64,000 nucleotides of DNA from an uncultured Eubacteriales bacterium (GTDB taxonomy: Bacteria > Bacillota > Clostridia > Peptostreptococcales > Anaerovoracaceae), in assembly GCA_910583765.1 (NCBI GenBank), contig CAJTYS010000006.1, forward strand, positions 67,124 through 131,123, written 5' to 3'. Each line of letters begins with the position of its first letter. The stretch's first letter is position 1. Below are positions 25,880 to 34,554 of the stretch, in pieces. Under the pieces are notes generated by a model. That model was given only the letters and a program-made list of their open reading frames with translations. It did no database searches and was not told the DNA's origin. The translations under genes and the position numbers were made by a program.

Positions 25880-27055
25880 ATGGTAAAAAGAGCAGCCATT
25901 GTTGTGTTGGACAGCCTGGGCGTGGGGGAACTCCCAGACGCGGCGGATTACGGAGACAAGGGCGCGGACACCTTGGGGCACATTTTAAAAGAATATCCAT
26001 CCCTTTCCATCCCCAATCTGCGGGGCTTGGGATTTTGTAACATGCAGGGCGCGGCAGGCGGCAGGCTGGCGGTGGAGCGGCCTCTGGGCTGTTTCGGGAA
26101 GCTGAAAGAGCTTTCCAAGGGAAAGGACACTATCACCGGACACTGGGAAATCGCCGGGCTGTGTGTCCAAACGCCGTTCAAAACTTATCCAGAGGGATTC
26201 CCTAAGGAATGTATCGAGACTTTTGAAAGGGCCATTGGCAGAAAAACTCTGGGAAACTGCACTGCGTCAGGGACTGTGATCATTGAAGAACTGGGAGCAG
26301 AGCACGAAGCCACGGGAAAGCCCATTGTCTATACTTCTGCGGACAGCGTGTTTCAGATCGCAGCCAACACAGATGTGATCCCTCTGGAAGAATTGTACCG
26401 GATCTGTGAGATTGCCCGGGAAATGTTAGTGGGGCAGTGGTCCTGCGGCAGGGTCATCGCCAGGCCGTATGTATTGGAAGACGGAAAGCGGACCAGGACT
26501 TCGGACCGCAGGGATTACGCAGTTTCGCCGCCAGAGCCGACTATGCTGGATCACATCAGGGAGACGGGAAAAGAGACGTATGCTGTGGGAAAGATCAGCG
26601 ACATTTTTAATGGACAAGGTATTTCCCAGGCAATCCACACCAAAGACAACATGGATGGCGTGGATCAGACCATCAAAGCCCTGGGCATGGATTTCGAGGG
26701 CCTGATTTTTACCAACCTGGTAGACTTTGATTCCAAATACGGCCACCGGCGGGATCCGGCGGGCTATGGAAAGGCCATTGAGGAATTCGACCAGCGGCTG
26801 CCGGAGATCATGGCGGCCATGAAGGAAAGCGACGTGCTGATCTTGTGCGCGGATCACGGAAACGACCCGATCCACAGCGGTTGGGACCATACGAGAGAGC
26901 ATGTGCCAGTGGTGCTTTATGGCGCGGAGATCAAGGTTGGAGCGGATCTGGGGATCCGAGATTCTTTTGCGGACATCGGCGCCACGGTGTGTGAAATGCT
27001 GGGAGCCAAGGGCACTGCAGTGGGCACTAGTTTCCTCAGTGAAATCGCAAAGTAA
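25880..27055 (+). CDS. deoB: Phosphopentomutase
   Basis: Interconverts (deoxy)ribose-1-phosphate and (deoxy)ribose-5-phosphate, linking nucleoside breakdown to central carbon. 391 residues of the alkaline-phosphatase superfamily. KDTITGHWEIAG near residue 84 carries the phosphorylated Thr. Metal-binding motifs are LDSLGVGELPDAADYGDKGADT cut to its core DAADYGDKGADT near residue 19, and ADHGNDPIHSGWDHTREH near residue 324. AAAGGAG precedes ATG 25880. It pairs with the phosphorylase downstream. Confidence 0.96.
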   Translation: MVKRAAIVVLDSLGVGELPDAADYGDKGADTLGHILKEYPSLSIPNLRGLGFCNMQGAAGGRLAVERPLGCFGKLKELSKGKDTITGHWEIAGLCVQTPFKTYPEGFPKECIETFERAIGRKTLGNCTASGTVIIEELGAEHEATGKPIVYTSADSVFQIAANTDVIPLEELYRICEIAREMLVGQWSCGRVIARPYVLEDGKRTRTSDRRDYAVSPPEPTMLDHIRETGKETYAVGKISDIFNGQGISQAIHTKDNMDGVDQTIKALGMDFEGLIFTNLVDFDSKYGHRRDPAGYGKAIEEFDQRLPEIMAAMKESDVLILCADHGNDPIHSGWDHTREHVPVVLYGAEIKVGADLGIRDSFADIGATVCEMLGAKGTAVGTSFLSEIAK

Positions 27056-27089
27056 GCAAGCCTAAAACGACACAAGGGAGGAACGCGGG

Positions 27090-28397
27090 ATGAACATGAA
27101 CGATATGATCGTAAAAAAGCGGGATGGCGGGAAATTGTCTTTGGAGGAGATCCAGTTCTTCGTGGACGGATACACGAAAGGCCAGATCCCCGATTACCAG
27201 GCATCGGCTCTGCTGATGGCCATTTATTTCATAGGCATGGATAAAGAGGAAACCTACGCTTTGACCGCGGCCATGCGGGATTCCGGCGATGTGGCGGATC
27301 TATCGGCCATCAAAGGCATCAAGGTGGATAAACACAGCACAGGCGGAGTGGGGGACAAGACTACCTTTATCGTAGGGCCCATGGCAGCGGCCTGCGGCGT
27401 GCCTGTGGCGAAAATGAGCGGCAGAGGGCTAGGCTTTACTGGAGGCACAGTGGACAAGATGGAATCCATTCCAGGGTTTCACACTGTGCTGGAAGAGCAG
27501 GAATTTCTGGACTTGGTCAATGAACATGGCATTTCTATCATTGGGCAGACTGGAAGCATCGCCCCTGCTGACAAGAAAATATACGGCCTGCGGGATGTGA
27601 CCGGAACCGTGGAAAACTTGAGCCTGATCACCTCCAGCATCATGAGCAAAAAGCTGGCTTCTGGCAGCGACGCCATTGTGCTGGACGTAAAATGCGGGGA
27701 CGGGGCTTTCATGGAAACATTGGAAGAAGCCCAGCGGCTGGGCCAGCTCATGGTGGAGATCGGCAATGCGGACGGCAAGAAAACAGTGGCCGTGATCACA
27801 GACATGGAGCAGCCTCTTGGCCAGGCCGTGGGCAATAGCCTGGAAGTCATAGAAGCCATGGAAACTCTGAAAGGGAAGGGGCCGGAGGACATCACCAAGC
27901 TATCTTTGACTCTGGCTGGTCTGATGATCTATGTGGGCGGAAAAGCGGAAAGCCCTGAACAAGGCCAGGCCATGGCAAAGCAGAGCATAGAGGATGGCAC
28001 TGCCTTGGAAAAGATGCGTCTCTTCATCCAAGGGCAGGGAGGAGATCCCCGTATTTTAGATGACTACAGTCTCTTCCCCCAGCATGCTTTTTCTGCGGAA
28101 GCAGTCAGTCCGGCATCTGGCTTTGTCCAGGCGCTTCATGCCAAAAAGGTGGGAATCGCTTCCCAGCACACAGGCGCAGGAAGAGCCACAAAAGAAGACA
28201 GCATTGACATGACAGCGGGCATCTATTTGCGTAAAAAAACAGGGGATCCTGTGGAAAAGGGCGAAGTCCTGGCCACTGTCCACGGCATGGACGAAGCCAA
28301 GGTCAAAGCTGGAGCCGCAGAGCTGCAAAAGGCTTATGTCATCGGCAGCCAGAAGCCGCGGGAGCGGGAGCTGGTGAAGAAGATCATTGGGCTGTAG
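27090..28397 (+). CDS. pdp: Pyrimidine-nucleoside phosphorylase
   Basis: Cleaves uridine, thymidine and related nucleosides with phosphate, giving the base and pentose-1-phosphate, which DeoB then isomerises. 435 residues with the helical and alpha/beta domains of the family. The signature KHSTGGVGDKTTF near residue 80, SGRGLGFTGGTVDK near 107, and LVNEHGISIIGQTG are conserved. It could be classed as thymidine phosphorylase; the Firmicute enzymes usually accept both. GGGAGG precedes the ATG. Confidence 0.94.
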   Translation: MNMNDMIVKKRDGGKLSLEEIQFFVDGYTKGQIPDYQASALLMAIYFIGMDKEETYALTAAMRDSGDVADLSAIKGIKVDKHSTGGVGDKTTFIVGPMAAACGVPVAKMSGRGLGFTGGTVDKMESIPGFHTVLEEQEFLDLVNEHGISIIGQTGSIAPADKKIYGLRDVTGTVENLSLITSSIMSKKLASGSDAIVLDVKCGDGAFMETLEEAQRLGQLMVEIGNADGKKTVAVITDMEQPLGQAVGNSLEVIEAMETLKGKGPEDITKLSLTLAGLMIYVGGKAESPEQGQAMAKQSIEDGTALEKMRLFIQGQGGDPRILDDYSLFPQHAFSAEAVSPASGFVQALHAKKVGIASQHTGAGRATKEDSIDMTAGIYLRKKTGDPVEKGEVLATVHGMDEAKVKAGAAELQKAYVIGSQKPRERELVKKIIGL

Positions 28398-28443
28398 CGG
28401 CAGGTCACGATACTAAAGTGTAGCAGAGAAAGGAACCTTTCCT

Positions 28444-31122
28444 ATGGAAGAAGCATCCAAAAGGAAGAAACCGGCTGAAACGCCGTCAAAACATATCAAT
28501 ATCGCTCTGCTGGCCCATGTGGACGCAGGAAAGACGACTTTATCAGAAGCCCTGCTGTACACGGCCGGCGCCATCCGCAAGCTGGGCAGGGTAGATCACG
28601 GCAGCGCCTTTCTGGACACAGACGCGCAGGAACGGGCCAGGGGCATCACCATCTTTTCTAAGCAAGCCCAGCTGCAGTATGGAGATATGGAGATCATGCT
28701 TTTGGACACGCCGGGACATGTGGATTTTTCTGCGGAAATGGAGCGGACCCTGCAAGTGCTGGATTACGGCGTGCTGGTGATCAGCGGCAAGGACGGCGTG
28801 CAGGGCCATACGGGGACTTTATGGAAGCTGCTGAAAAAACACAAGATCCCCACTTTTCTGTTTCTCAATAAAATGGACCTAGAGGGCACGGACCGAAAGG
28901 CTCTCATGGAAGAACTGAAACGGACTTTGGACGAAGGATGCGTGGACTTTTCCACAAAGGAAGGCTTCGCGGAGCAGGCGGCCATGTGTGATGAAGCTCT
29001 GCTGGAGGAATATTTGGAGACAGATGATGTGAAACAAGAGAGCATCAGCCGCTGCGTCAAAGAGCGAAAACTGTTTCCCTGCTATTTCGGATCAGCCCTC
29101 AAGCTGGAAGGCATTGAGGCGCTTTTGCAGGGGCTTTCAGATTTCATCCAGGAGCCAAGCTATCCGGCAGAGTTCGGGGCCAGGGTCTACAAGATCACCA
29201 GGGACAGCCAGGGAAACAGGCTGACTCACATGAAGATCACAGGCGGCGCGCTCCAGGTCAAGGATTTTCTCACAAAAGAAAAGGATGGAGAAAAGGCGGA
29301 TCAGCTGCGGATCTATTCTGGGGAGAAATTCAAGACTCAGGAAACCGTCACCGCAGGCAGTATCTGTGCGGTAAAGGGGCCGGAACGGACTTATGCTGGG
29401 CAGGCGCTGGGATGTGAAACAGCCCGGTGGGAAGCTGTTCTGGAGCCAGTGCTCACTTATCGAGTCGGTCTTTCAGAAGGCACGGACCCCCACTCGGCTC
29501 TTTTGAAATTAAAACAGCTGGAAGAAGAGGATCCGCAGCTCCATATTGTCTGGAACCAGCAGCTGAAAGAGATCCAGCTCCAGCTCATGGGAGAAGTCCA
29601 GCTGGAGATCTTGACCAACATCATTGCCCAGCGTTTTGGCCTTGCTGTCACCTTTGGCACAGGCCAGATCGCTTATAAAGAAACCATCGCGGAGCCAGTG
29701 GTGGGAGCAGGGCACTTTGAACCCTTGCGCCATTATGCGGAAGTCCATTTGTTGCTGGAACCAGGGGCCAGGGGCAGCGGTGTGATTTTGAACACCGCAT
29801 GCAGCGAGGATGTGCTGGATCGGAACTGGCAGCGTCTGATCTTGACGCACTTGGCAGAAAAAGACCATCTGGGAGCTTTGACCGGTTCACCGGTGACAGA
29901 CGTGAAGATCACGCTGCTCACAGGAAAGGCACATTTGAAACACACAGAAGGCGGAGATTTCCGCCAGGCCACTTATCGGGCAGTTCGTCAGGGCCTGCGG
30001 AAGGCAGTGCCTGTGCTGCTGGAGCCTTGGTACGAGTTTCAGCTGGAAGTGCCCGCAGACCTTGTGGGACGGGCCATGTCGGATATCCAGAAAATGGGCG
30101 GCAGCTTTGAAACGCCGCAGGCTGTGGGCGATGCGTCTTTGTTTCAGGGAAAAGCGCCTGTTTCCGAAATGAAGGATTATGCCATTGAAGTGGCTTCCTA
30201 CACAAAGGGGCGAGGGAGGCTGAGCCTTGCTGTCAGCGGATATGAGCCATGCCATGACACGGAGCGGGTAGTGGCGGCCATTGGCTATGACCCGGATCGG
30301 GATGTGGAAAACACTGCGGACTCTGTGTTCTGTGAGCACGGAGCAGGTTTTAATGTAAAATGGGATGAAGTGGAAGAACATCTGCATTTGGACAGCGGCT
30401 GGCAGTCATCCTCAGGACAAAGAGACGCGGAGGATCTCCAAAAGAGGATGCCGACAGTCTCTGTCTCCTCCAGCAGGCGCGGGTACGGAGGGACATCCCA
30501 GGAAGACCAGGAGTTAGGGCGCATCTTTGAGCGAACTTACGGCGCAGGCGCGGCCAAACAAAAAAAATCGATTCCTGGAAAGACCGTGGAAGCGGAAAAA
30601 AAACAAGTCAGCATCAAACCCGCGGAAATCCTGCCAGAATACTTGCTGGTGGACGGATACAATATCATTTTCGCTTGGGATGAGCTGAAAGCCCTGGCAA
30701 AGATCAGCCTGGACGCTGCTCGGGAAGCTCTGATCGAGATCCTTTCCAATTATCAGGGCTACCGGAAATGCCGGATCATCGCTGTCTTTGACGCATACAA
30801 GGTCAAGGGCGGAGAGCGGCGCTTTGAGACCCATGACAACATTGACGTGGTGTATACCAAGGAAGCGGAGACTGCGGACACTTACATTGAAAAAGCGACT
30901 TATGAAATGGCGAAGAAATACCGTGTGCGGGTAGCCACTTCCGACAATCTGGAGCAAATGATCATCCTGGGAAACGGCGCGTTCAAAGTGTCGGCCAAAG
31001 AATTCCAGGCAGAGATTGAGCAGACCAACGCGGAGATCACAGCTTTCCTAACAGAATACAATCGGAAAAGCAGCATGGAGAGCAGGCACAGGCTCCAGCT
31101 TCCGGAAAAAAAGCAGCCTTGA
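28444..31122 (+). CDS. TetM/EF-G-like translation GTPase fused to a YacP/Rae1-type NYN ribonuclease domain
   Basis: 892 residues. Residues 17 to about 650 form a complete ribosomal-protection-type GTPase: G1 AHVDAGKTT (24-32), DTPGH (88-92), NKMD (142-145), then EF-G-like domains II-V. The domain IV tip is HTEGGDFR (500-507) where TetM has SPVSTPADFR, so tetracycline protection is doubtful. After a polar linker (about 655-730) comes a full NYN/PIN-like domain: LLVDGYNIIFAW (D737), VFDAYKVKGG (D783), KEAETADTYIE (D812) and VATSDNLEQ (D834). It matches B. subtilis YacP/Rae1, an endoribonuclease that cuts mRNA at the ribosomal A site. A GTPase that enters the A site joined to an A-site nuclease suggests a self-contained ribosome-acting factor. 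It closes an eleven-gene run. Confidence 0.9.
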   Translation: MEEASKRKKPAETPSKHINIALLAHVDAGKTTLSEALLYTAGAIRKLGRVDHGSAFLDTDAQERARGITIFSKQAQLQYGDMEIMLLDTPGHVDFSAEMERTLQVLDYGVLVISGKDGVQGHTGTLWKLLKKHKIPTFLFLNKMDLEGTDRKALMEELKRTLDEGCVDFSTKEGFAEQAAMCDEALLEEYLETDDVKQESISRCVKERKLFPCYFGSALKLEGIEALLQGLSDFIQEPSYPAEFGARVYKITRDSQGNRLTHMKITGGALQVKDFLTKEKDGEKADQLRIYSGEKFKTQETVTAGSICAVKGPERTYAGQALGCETARWEAVLEPVLTYRVGLSEGTDPHSALLKLKQLEEEDPQLHIVWNQQLKEIQLQLMGEVQLEILTNIIAQRFGLAVTFGTGQIAYKETIAEPVVGAGHFEPLRHYAEVHLLLEPGARGSGVILNTACSEDVLDRNWQRLILTHLAEKDHLGALTGSPVTDVKITLLTGKAHLKHTEGGDFRQATYRAVRQGLRKAVPVLLEPWYEFQLEVPADLVGRAMSDIQKMGGSFETPQAVGDASLFQGKAPVSEMKDYAIEVASYTKGRGRLSLAVSGYEPCHDTERVVAAIGYDPDRDVENTADSVFCEHGAGFNVKWDEVEEHLHLDSGWQSSSGQRDAEDLQKRMPTVSVSSSRRGYGGTSQEDQELGRIFERTYGAGAAKQKKSIPGKTVEAEKKQVSIKPAEILPEYLLVDGYNIIFAWDELKALAKISLDAAREALIEILSNYQGYRKCRIIAVFDAYKVKGGERRFETHDNIDVVYTKEAETADTYIEKATYEMAKKYRVRVATSDNLEQMIILGNGAFKVSAKEFQAEIEQTNAEITAFLTEYNRKSSMESRHRLQLPEKKQP

Positions 31123-31138
31123 CGCAAAAGCAAGAAGC

Positions 31139-31167
31139 TCTGTCGAATTTCATCGACAGGGTTTTTT
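31139..31167 (+). terminator. Terminator of the long 20.7-31.1 kb gene run
   Basis: CTGTCGA (31140-31146) pairs with TCGACAG (31153-31159), followed by GGTTTTTTC. Confidence 0.85.
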
Positions 31168-31227
31168 CGTGGAAAAAATGTCAGAATCATCACAAGACAC
31201 AAATCAAATCCATCAGGCAAACAAAAC

Positions 31228-31347
31228 TGTGGATAACTAAAAAATGATAACGCCTGAAACATTGGAATTTCAATGACTGTTAGAATATGGTTATCCACAT
31301 GGGTCAGGGGATAAAATTGTATACGATTTCAAAAAATCTGTGGAAAA
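31228..31347. other. Cluster of DnaA-box-like sites
   Basis: TGTGGATAA (31228-31236) and TTATCCACA (31291-31299) are exact consensus DnaA boxes in opposite orientation. TGTGGAAAA (31339-31347) is a near match. They lie in a 580-base gap without a gene (31123-31707) that otherwise holds only the terminator to the left and a promoter to the right. This could be a DnaA-titration or regulatory site; chance is not excluded. Confidence 0.45.
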
Positions 31348-31657
31348 TCAGCTCAATGGCGATAAAACAAGGGATGCGGGCTGTTGAAAAGTGTCAGTGT
31401 CAGGAAGAGGGGAAAGAAACTAAAAATTTACAATACAGAAAAGAACGATGCTCCTGTTTTCATAATATAGGAAACATCAATAAAATCTACCTTTGAAGCA
31501 GATGAAACAGAATCAGTGAAGCCAACTTTAGTCCAAAGCCAAGAACGTCTGCTGCTGAAAACACATAAGCAGAGCACTTGTTTTGATTAACTGATTCATA
31601 TAATTGAATATGAAATTAAATAAATCAATTTGTATATTAAAAATATTGATTCTAGTA

Positions 31658-31686
31658 TTGACAATATTCTGCAAAACCTGTATATT
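31658..31686 (+). promoter_or_regulatory. Sigma-A promoter of the DUF2089/SHOCT trio
   Basis: TTGACA (31658-31663), 17-base spacer, TATATT (31681-31686), with GCAGGAGGG immediately downstream as ribosome site. The leader is only about 15-20 bases. Confidence 0.85.
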
Positions 31687-31710
31687 AGTAAGTGCAGGAG
31701 GGAAGATATG

Positions 31711-32070
31711 ATGAACAAAGTGATCAGCCGCTGCCCAGTGTGCGGTGAAGAATTGACCGTGAGCCGGCTAAAATGCGGTTCCTGTCAGACGGTGATCGAA
31801 AACAAGTTCAAATTGAGCAAATTCGATTACCTTTCTGCCGAAGATCTATACTTTACAGAAACATTTATCAGATGCCGGGGCAATATCAAAGAGGTGGAAA
31901 AGGAATTAAAGATTTCCTATCCCACGGTTCGGGCAAAGCTGGACAGCGTGATCAAAAAGCTGGGGTACGAGGCGAATCAGGGGGAAGAGGGTTCCAAAAA
32001 AGAAGAGATTTTAAGGGCGTTGGAAAAAGGGGAAATGACAGCAGAAGAGGCCATCGCCCAGCTCAAGTAA
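31711..32070 (+). CDS. DUF2089-family zinc-ribbon/helix-turn-helix protein
   Basis: 119 residues. The N-terminus has a zinc ribbon, CPVCGEE ... CGSC, followed by a DUF2089-type helix-turn-helix region (FIRCRGNIKEVEKELKISYPTVRAKLD). The last 25 residues (EEILRALEKGEMTAEEAIAQLK) form a short SHOCT-like helical hairpin also seen at the start of the next protein. Probably a DNA-binding regulator of this small operon. ATG 31708 and ATG 31711 are both possible; the AGGAGGG spacing favours 31711. Confidence 0.85.
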   Translation: MNKVISRCPVCGEELTVSRLKCGSCQTVIENKFKLSKFDYLSAEDLYFTETFIRCRGNIKEVEKELKISYPTVRAKLDSVIKKLGYEANQGEEGSKKEEILRALEKGEMTAEEAIAQLK

Positions 32071-32097
32071 GTTCAAAAGGAGGTAAAAGAGGCGAAA

Positions 32098-32469
32098 ATG
32101 GATGAGAAATTAAGGATTTTAAAAATGATTGAAGAGGGAACCATCACAGCAGAGCAAGCAGCGGAACTGATGAGCGCCCTGGGGACAGAGCAGGAAATCG
32201 GACTCCCCAGCACTTATGACAAGAAGATGCTGCGGATCATCGTGGACGGTGGAAACGGCGATAAAGTGAACATGCAGTTTCCGGTAGGGGCCGTCAAACG
32301 GATTTTGAACGCCACAGGAAGCCTCCCAATTGGAGATCACACTTTGGAAGGCGTTGATTTCGCAGCTATGATAGAGGCCATTTCCGAGTGCCTGGACGAT
32401 GAAATAGAAGGGGATTTCGTCAATGTGAAGGCCGCGGATGGGACGACCGTTCGCGTGTTCGTGGATTAA
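32098..32469 (+). CDS. SHOCT-like/YvlB-type protein
   Basis: 123 residues. The N-terminal 30 residues (RILKMIEEGTITAEQAAELMSAL) match the short SHOCT-like hairpin found in YvlB/LiaX-type envelope-stress proteins. The rest is a compact domain ending FVNVKAADGTTVRVFVD. There is no membrane segment. An AGGAGG-type site lies between the first gene and this ATG. The function is unknown; in relatives, similar genes accompany envelope-stress regulators. Confidence 0.75.
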   Translation: MDEKLRILKMIEEGTITAEQAAELMSALGTEQEIGLPSTYDKKMLRIIVDGGNGDKVNMQFPVGAVKRILNATGSLPIGDHTLEGVDFAAMIEAISECLDDEIEGDFVNVKAADGTTVRVFVD

Positions 32470-32484
32470 GCCGGAAGAACAGGG

Positions 32485-32748
32485 ATGAAAGTGAAGATTC
32501 GGGCAGGCAGTTTTCGCATGTCGCTGGCCTTGCCCCTGAGCATGGCCCCATGGATCACAAAGTGGATTCCCCAGTCTGCTTTTGACAACATGCGAGCACG
32601 GACAAAGCCGCCCTATGACCAGTTGGTGACAAAGGAAACCTGCCGAATGCTCATTGGAGAATGCGTGGGGGCGTTGAAAGGGCACAAGGGTTTGGAGATC
32701 GTTCATGTGGAAGCCGCAGATGGGACGTTTGTTTCCGTTATATTGTGA
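32485..32748 (+). CDS. Small protein related to the core of the preceding gene
   Basis: 87 residues beginning MKVKIRAGSFRMSLALPLS. Its ending, IVHVEAADGTFVSVI, parallels VNVKAADGTTVRVFV in the previous protein, and the strand-helix order is the same, so it appears to be a paralogue lacking the SHOCT-like hairpin. It is 15 bases downstream in the same direction. No known activity. Confidence 0.7.
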   Translation: MKVKIRAGSFRMSLALPLSMAPWITKWIPQSAFDNMRARTKPPYDQLVTKETCRMLIGECVGALKGHKGLEIVHVEAADGTFVSVIL

Positions 32749-32805
32749 GAATTTTCGAGATGGGACGAGATGGGAAAGGTTTTCCGTATCAATCGAAATG
32801 ACAAT

Positions 32806-32849
32806 CAAAAAGCAAACCAGGTTTCAAAACCTTCTGGTTTGCTTTTTTG
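32806..32849. terminator. Bidirectional terminator
   Basis: AAAAGCAAACCAG (32808-32820) pairs with CTGGTTTGCTTTT (32834-32846), giving T-runs on both strands. It ends the trio on the plus strand and the HEGEH gene on the minus strand. Confidence 0.9.
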
Positions 32850-32912
32850 TCTTAGAGTGCCAATGCGCATCTTAACGCACAGGCCTGCCGCATGGATCAA
32901 CGCTTCGCAGCT

Positions 32913-33482
32913 TTATGCGATAGCATCAAAATACCGGCCTTTTTCTTCTGTTTCCAGCCCCACCTGGAATTTTTCCGCCATGCGCGCTTGCTCAGGCGTT
33001 GACTTGGTGACAGTACGGGTCGTTCCGCCGGAAATGTACGGAGTGCCGCATTCTGGACAGATGGCTGACCGATAAGTCACGGACTGGCTGACCACCTTGC
33101 GGTCTTCTCTGGCAGCTGCCGCCCGTTCCCGAGTGACGTGCTCGCCTTCATGGGCCCTTACTGCTCCCGCAGCGTTTTCCGGGCTGATTTTGGTCGGGGT
33201 TTTGAAAGAAACGCCAGGATCGTTGGAGCCGTCTTTGTATTTGCGGTTTTTACAAGTCTGGCATTCGTAACTGTCAAAATTTCTCCCATTGTTTTCCCGC
33301 TGGTTTTTCGTCTTTTCCGCGCCATCTTTGCTGAGATCCGCCACAGTGGGGATGCTGTTTTCTCCATGCGGGCCATAAAACAGATCGCCGCTCACCGGCT
33401 TTTGCGCCTGGCCCATGTTCCGCAGCTGAGGCGGGTATTGGAATTGGTTGTTGTATTGTGTGTTGAATCCAGGGTAATTCAT
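32913..33482 (-). CDS. HEGEH-motif putative metalloprotease with cysteine motifs (SprA-related-like)
   Basis: 189 residues. The N-terminal 60 are Asn/Gln/Pro-rich and look disordered. The C-terminal part has YECQTCKNRKYKDGSNDP, AVRAHEGEHVTRER and CPECGTPYISGG. HEGEH fits the HExxH zinc-protease pattern, and the KISPENAAGAVRAHE context resembles the SprA-related family. CxxC pairs could bind a structural zinc. There is no signal peptide. The minus-strand site GGGGAG is nine bases before the ATG. Whether it is proteolytic is unproven. Confidence 0.7.
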   Translation of the reverse strand: MNYPGFNTQYNNQFQYPPQLRNMGQAQKPVSGDLFYGPHGENSIPTVADLSKDGAEKTKNQRENNGRNFDSYECQTCKNRKYKDGSNDPGVSFKTPTKISPENAAGAVRAHEGEHVTRERAAAAREDRKVVSQSVTYRSAICPECGTPYISGGTTRTVTKSTPEQARMAEKFQVGLETEEKGRYFDAIA

Positions 33483-33606
33483 GATGACATCTCCCCTTTC
33501 TATGATGTATAAGCGCTATCCTTACTTTACCATATCCCTGCTGCCGCCACAAGACTTTCTTGCGTTTTTCCTTGCGCCAATGGGAACTTTTCAGGGTCAA
33601 TGGGAG

Positions 33607-33635
33607 TTGACAGAAGATTTGACCAATAGTATGAT
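33607..33635 (+). promoter_or_regulatory. Sigma-A promoter of the AIM24-family gene
   Basis: TTGACA (33607-33612), 17-base spacer, TATGAT (33630-33635). Confidence 0.8.
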
Positions 33636-33678
33636 ATCTGTATGAATCATCAAATATCGCAACACAAGGAGGAACACG

Positions 33679-34359
33679 ATGAACTATAAAATGATTGGAA
33701 AGACCATTCCAGCAGTAGAAGTACAATTGAATCGGGGAGAGACCATGTTTTCCCAGTCCGGAGGCATGGCATGGCAGAGCGATGGCATTGAAATGTCCAC
33801 CAACACCAGAGGCGGCGTGCTGAAAGGGCTTGGCAGGATGTTTGCGGGAGAATCCATGTTTATCGCGCATTACCAGGCGGTAAGGGACAATGCGTTCATC
33901 AGTTTCGCGTCCACTGTGCCAGGCAGCATTGTTCCAGTGGATGTGGGCAGAAACAATGGATTGATCATACAGAAAGGCGCGTTTCTTTGCGCGGAAAATT
34001 CCGTGCAGCTGGAAACCGTGTTCACGAAGAAGTTCAGCGCCGGCTTTTTCGGTGGTGAAGGCTTTATCCTGCAGCAGCTGCAGGGAAGCGGCATGGCGTT
34101 TTTGGAAATCGATGGCGATGTGGAGCAGCGGGACCTGCAGCCAGGGGAAGTGCTGAAAGTGGACACTGGCAACGTGGCGGCCTTTTCTCCATCCGTGGGC
34201 TATGAGATTGAAACTGTGAAAGGCATGGGAAACATCCTCTTTGGCGGCGAAGGGCTGTTCCTCACAAAGCTGACTGGTCCAGGAAAGGTCATTCTCCAGA
34301 CCATGAACTTCGCGGAATTTGCCGGACACATCGCAGCAAGGATCCCTAGCAACGGATAA
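33679..34359 (+). CDS. AIM24/TIGR00266-family protein
   Basis: 226 residues, all beta, matching the TIGR00266/AIM24 family. Typical segments are VEVQLNRGETMFSQSGGMAW at the start, SFASTVPGSIVPVDV in the middle, GFILQQLQGSGMAFLEIDG and LTKLTGPGKVILQTM towards the end. The fold is a tryptophan-RNA-binding-attenuator-like barrel, but no biochemical role is established in bacteria. AAGGAGG precedes the ATG. It is a single-gene unit. Confidence 0.88.
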   Translation: MNYKMIGKTIPAVEVQLNRGETMFSQSGGMAWQSDGIEMSTNTRGGVLKGLGRMFAGESMFIAHYQAVRDNAFISFASTVPGSIVPVDVGRNNGLIIQKGAFLCAENSVQLETVFTKKFSAGFFGGEGFILQQLQGSGMAFLEIDGDVEQRDLQPGEVLKVDTGNVAAFSPSVGYEIETVKGMGNILFGGEGLFLTKLTGPGKVILQTMNFAEFAGHIAARIPSNG

Positions 34360-34554
34360 GTAAACAAATTTTGCGGCCAAACATGACAGATGTTGTGGTT
34401 ATGGGTTAGAAGGTCAAATAATCAGAAAATATCGATAATGATTTTGGCATGAAGAAAAGGGAAACATGGCAATAAACAAATTTCCTGGGAAACGAATTTC
34501 CGCTATAATAAAGCCATAGAAAATCAAAGACAGAGAAAAGTGAGGTACATAGAT

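Noticed and set aside
28444..30400. Tetracycline resistance gene of the TetM/TetW class
   Set aside because: The fold matches, but the domain IV tip lacks the SPVST-type loop of resistance proteins, and the nuclease fusion suggests a housekeeping role.
31228..31347. Chromosomal replication origin
   Set aside because: Only three box-like sites, no DNA-unwinding AT tract clearly attached, and no dnaA/dnaN genes nearby.
31287..31496. A 69-residue frame in the DnaA-box gap
   Set aside because: Low coding quality, no ribosome site and no recognisable motif.
33274..34380. A 368-residue minus-strand frame overlapping two genes
   Set aside because: It runs antisense to the AIM24-family gene and into the HEGEH gene in another frame; neither part shows a domain.
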